A stretch of 8,007 nucleotides of DNA, from contig JAQUMG010000081.1 of the NCBI GenBank assembly GCA_028718265.1, forward strand, positions 1 through 8,007. Direction: 5' to 3'. Position numbers and translations under genes: made by a program. A model generated the notes under the pieces. The model did not search any database. It saw only the letters and a program-made list of their open reading frames with translations, and had not been told where the DNA came from. This DNA is from Candidatus Omnitrophota bacterium (GTDB taxonomy: Bacteria > Omnitrophota > Koll11 > JAHIPI01). Shown piece by piece: positions 5,501 through 8,007 of the stretch. Positions within the stretch are counted from its first letter, which is position 1; the number at the start of each line of letters is the position of its first letter.

Positions 5501-7138
5501 ATGATGTCAAAAGACATATTTTCGGTTGATATATCAACCATCGAACAATACGGCGTAGATAAATGGCTTAAGGATTTTTATTGGCCGGTTTCCGATGACG
5601 ATTTTAATAAGCTTTATGAGGACATACGACATTGCTTTACGGCCGAGCTCAAGCGGCATTCCGATACAGTACAAACACTGGCAGGCGTAGTGTACGAAAA
5701 AAAGTTTGAATTTGCGAATATCCTGCATGCCTTGAAAGTGATTCGATGCACAGAGGATCGCGGAGAAAAAATAATATATTCGGACAGGACATGGTGGTAT
5801 AGAGATATTATAGAAGGAAACAGGATAACCAGCCGCGGTTCATCGCTTGAAGCACCCAGGGGAGGTATTAAGAAAAAGATAAAAAGTATTGCATCCGCCT
5901 CGCTTAAATCGCTTAGATATAACGGAATTTTTAGGAAGTATCTTAATGCACCAAGAAGAGAAGAAGCTATCACCGTTCTTGACTCTGTCAATGATCTTAT
6001 GGAGCAATATATAAGGAAGATAGGCGCACCGATTCGCTTTATGGCAATTCATGATTGGATGCCTAAAGAAGGTTTTGAAAGCATTCCGGGGGAATTACGG
6101 CGTGAAATAGAAGAATTTTCGCGATCGATATCTGATGAACTTTTTTTAATCGCAAGCAGGCATGGGATGACGCTTAATAAAGGACATATAGATAATCTAA
6201 GATCATTGCTCGAGCAATCAATGACACGAGCAGCTGTAATATCTCATTTTATGAAAAACAAGCTGAATAGCGATGGCAGGAAGATCCGGCTCCTTTTTTC
6301 AGGTGTCGGAAACCCTGTCGCGCGGGCGCTGGGCGCTTTAGTGCGGCAGAATGGCGGCACAGTTACGGCTTTCTGGCATGCGTATGATGTTAGTTTTCTC
6401 AATTCCCCTATATCCTTAATGTCTTTTTCCGATCTTTTCTTTGCCGATGAGTTGATTACATATACGAAAAAAGGTGCTTTATTGTATGAACAAGTAAAAA
6501 GAAACTATCCTGATTACATGCCGTATGATTTGCCGATAAGAGCTGTTGAAGGCGGCAAGAACTTTTTATTACCGCAGAAGAATTCCGGTCAGAAATTGCC
6601 GAAAAATAACAGGCGCATCATGATCATCGGATACCCTCACAATCAATGGAGAAAGGCATTGGTGACCGGCGGGTTTTCACTTACCAATTTAGATTTAGAG
6701 CTGCGGCTTGTCGGTGTCCTGGGCCGGGCAGGTTATGAAGTTCTCTATAAGGCTCATCCATGCAGTGCGGATAAAGTCGAAGGTATTTTTAAGAGCAAGG
6801 CCAAAGTAATAAAAGGCTATTTCTCAGACAGTTACGAGATGGCAGATACCTATTTATTTCCCAGTGTAGCAACGACATCTTTTATAACGGCACTCGGCAC
6901 AAATAAGCCCATTATTGCGCTGGACCTTAGCTTTAAGTCTTTCGAACCGTTTCGCGAGCCGATGGAACTTTTAAAAAAAAGGTGTTCTATTGTCGGGACA
7001 AAAACCGACGAACGAAACCGGGTAATTTTTGATGAAAAAGGACTCCTGGATGCGTTGGCGAAGAAACCTGAAAAACCGAATAACGAATTTGTCGAAACCT
7101 ATATGTTTCCCGAAAGAACCGAAAAGGCGGTAATATGA
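5501..7138 (+). CDS. Unrecognised 545-residue protein with GT-B glycosyltransferase-like C-terminal half
   Basis: I do not recognise the whole protein. The N-terminal 250 residues are charged, probably mixed helical, with no motif I can name and no signal peptide or clear membrane segment. From about residue 260 the pattern resembles two Rossmann domains of a GT-B fold. RLLFSGVGNP ends near 272. VTAFWHAYD (288-296) resembles the histidine loop seen in capsule-synthesis transferases. A new domain begins with RRIMIIGYPHNQWR (371-384). YKAHP (416-420) is an HP motif, and MADTYLFPSVATTSF (447-461), followed by ALGTNKPIIALD (464-475), resembles the Ser/Thr-rich donor-binding region. HP plus Ser/Thr motifs occur in GT-B sialyl- and Kdo-transferases and related capsule enzymes, so a transferase for Pse or a related sugar is a reasonable guess. 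The gene starts 2 nt after the GNAT gene. Start codons at 5501 and 5504 are equally possible, both with a weak ribosome site. Confidence 0.6.
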   Translation: MMSKDIFSVDISTIEQYGVDKWLKDFYWPVSDDDFNKLYEDIRHCFTAELKRHSDTVQTLAGVVYEKKFEFANILHALKVIRCTEDRGEKIIYSDRTWWYRDIIEGNRITSRGSSLEAPRGGIKKKIKSIASASLKSLRYNGIFRKYLNAPRREEAITVLDSVNDLMEQYIRKIGAPIRFMAIHDWMPKEGFESIPGELRREIEEFSRSISDELFLIASRHGMTLNKGHIDNLRSLLEQSMTRAAVISHFMKNKLNSDGRKIRLLFSGVGNPVARALGALVRQNGGTVTAFWHAYDVSFLNSPISLMSFSDLFFADELITYTKKGALLYEQVKRNYPDYMPYDLPIRAVEGGKNFLLPQKNSGQKLPKNNRRIMIIGYPHNQWRKALVTGGFSLTNLDLELRLVGVLGRAGYEVLYKAHPCSADKVEGIFKSKAKVIKGYFSDSYEMADTYLFPSVATTSFITALGTNKPIIALDLSFKSFEPFREPMELLKKRCSIVGTKTDERNRVIFDEKGLLDALAKKPEKPNNEFVETYMFPERTEKAVI

Positions 7139-8007
7139 ATTTAAAAGGAAAGAGAGTGTTGGTGACGGGTGCAGACGGCTTCATCGGAAGCCATCTTGTC
7201 GAGGCATTGTTAAAACAAAATTGCCGGGTAAGGGCGCTTGTCTATTATAATTCTTTTAACTCCTGGGGGTGGCTGGACTCGTTTTCTAAAAATACATTAA
7301 AAAATATTGAAGTCTTTCCCGGAGACGTAAGGGATCCCGGCTGTATCAGAAAGGCCGTTAATAATATAGACGCAGTTTTTCACCTCGCGGCCTTAATAGG
7401 CATACCGTTTTCCTACCACGCTCCGGATTCTTATGTTGATACGAACGTAAAGGGCGCGTTAAATATACTACAGGCATGCCGCGATGCCGGAACCAAAAGG
7501 ATTATAATTACTTCTACATCGGAGGTCTATGGGACGGCAAAATACGTCCCGATTGACGAATCTCATCCGCTTCAGCCGCAATCGCCTTATTCCGCCTCAA
7601 AGATAGGGGCGGATTCTATTGCGGAAAGTTTTCATAGGTCATTCGGGCTGCCGGTTATTATAGCGCGGCCGTTTAACACTTATGGTCCAAGGCAGTCGGC
7701 AAGAGCGGTTATGCCGACTATAATCACTCAACTACTGAGCGGGTCCAGGACAGTGAAACTTGGCTCGCTGCATCCGACAAGGGACTTGAATTATGTTTCT
7801 GATGTATGCAGCGGCTTTATACATCTTGCGGAATGCGATAAAGCGATCGGGAAAACGGTAAATATTGGTTCAGGCAGCGAGATATCAATACGCGGCCTTG
7901 CGTCTATGATAATAAAAAAGATTAATCCGAGAGCAAAGGTGGTATCCGAGGAGGCAAGGAAGAGGCCGAAAAACAGTGAGGTAGAGCGGCTGATCTGCGA
8001 TAACACG
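7135..8007 (+). CDS. legB: NDP-N-acetylglucosamine 4,6-dehydratase, SDR family (3' end outside window)
   Basis: LegB makes the 4-keto-6-deoxy sugar that opens legionaminic acid synthesis (GDP-linked in Campylobacter, UDP-linked in Legionella). The 291 visible residues match it nearly throughout. TGADGFIGSH (11-20) holds the NAD-binding glycine motif. YNSFNSWGWLD (38-48) is highly characteristic of LegB. STSEVYGTA (127-135) carries the active-site Thr/Ser, Glu and neighbouring residues. Y152 and K156 form the YxxxK pair. RPFNTYGPRQS (178-188) and LHPTRDLNYV (212-221) are typical substrate and product-side loops. The block SEVERL near the edge indicates only about 30-40 residues are missing. 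It overlaps the preceding gene by 4 nt (ATGA), with AAGG at 7124-7127 as ribosome site. It is distinct from PseB, which also inverts C5 and has different motifs. Nucleotide preference cannot be told from sequence. Confidence 0.88.
   Translation, partial: MNLKGKRVLVTGADGFIGSHLVEALLKQNCRVRALVYYNSFNSWGWLDSFSKNTLKNIEVFPGDVRDPGCIRKAVNNIDAVFHLAALIGIPFSYHAPDSYVDTNVKGALNILQACRDAGTKRIIITSTSEVYGTAKYVPIDESHPLQPQSPYSASKIGADSIAESFHRSFGLPVIIARPFNTYGPRQSARAVMPTIITQLLSGSRTVKLGSLHPTRDLNYVSDVCSGFIHLAECDKAIGKTVNIGSGSEISIRGLASMIIKKINPRAKVVSEEARKRPKNSEVERLICDNT

Noticed and set aside
7135..8007. Calling the last gene pseB
   Set aside because: The YNSFNSWGWLD segment and the RPFNTYGPRQS and SEVERL blocks are LegB traits. 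PseB has different motifs around its active site.

Overview
The window holds nine co-directional genes on the + strand, with almost no intergenic DNA. Junctions are 2-26 nt gaps or 4-29 nt overlaps. It reads as the middle of a long operon for nonulosonic (sialic-acid-like) sugars that end up on flagellin, capsule, O-antigen or another surface glycan. Both end genes are cut by the window edges. There is no gene-free stretch over 300 bases, and I see no RNA gene, mobile element, CRISPR array, terminator or convincing promoter.

Layout: (1) the C-terminal part of a radical SAM enzyme, probably of the B12-binding type (1-876). (2) pseG, the UDP-sugar hydrolase of pseudaminic acid (Pse) synthesis (889-1905). 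(3) A class I SAM-dependent methyltransferase (1886-2689). (4) A PIG-L/LmbE zinc N-deacetylase (2686-3366). (5) pseH, the amino-sugar N-acetyltransferase (3363-3911). (6) pseI, the pseudaminic acid synthase, probably starting at a GTG inside pseH (3883-4935). (7) A RimJ/RimL-type GNAT acetyltransferase (4962-5498). (8) A large protein of 545 residues, unrecognised overall, whose C-terminal half looks like a GT-B glycosyltransferase (5501-7138). (9) legB, an NDP-GlcNAc 4,6-dehydratase normally tied to legionaminic acid (Leg) synthesis (7135 to the window end).

How they fit together: PseH acetylates the 4-amino group of the UDP-linked altrose sugar. PseG removes UDP. PseI condenses the free sugar with phosphoenolpyruvate to give Pse. 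The earlier enzymes PseB and PseC and the CMP-activating PseF are not in the window and should lie upstream or elsewhere. The methyltransferase, deacetylase and second GNAT sit among the Pse genes and are candidates for side-chain tailoring (removal of an acyl group, re-acylation, methylation). The 545-residue protein is a candidate transferase for the activated sugar. LegB begins what may be a Leg block continuing past the right edge.

Organism: clearly bacterial. Base composition looks intermediate, and Arg AGG/AGA and Ile ATA codons are common throughout. A radical SAM gene beside a surface-sugar operon would suit an uncultivated Gram-negative lineage such as Omnitrophota or a relative, but that is a weak guess from style, with no phylogenetic marker in the window.
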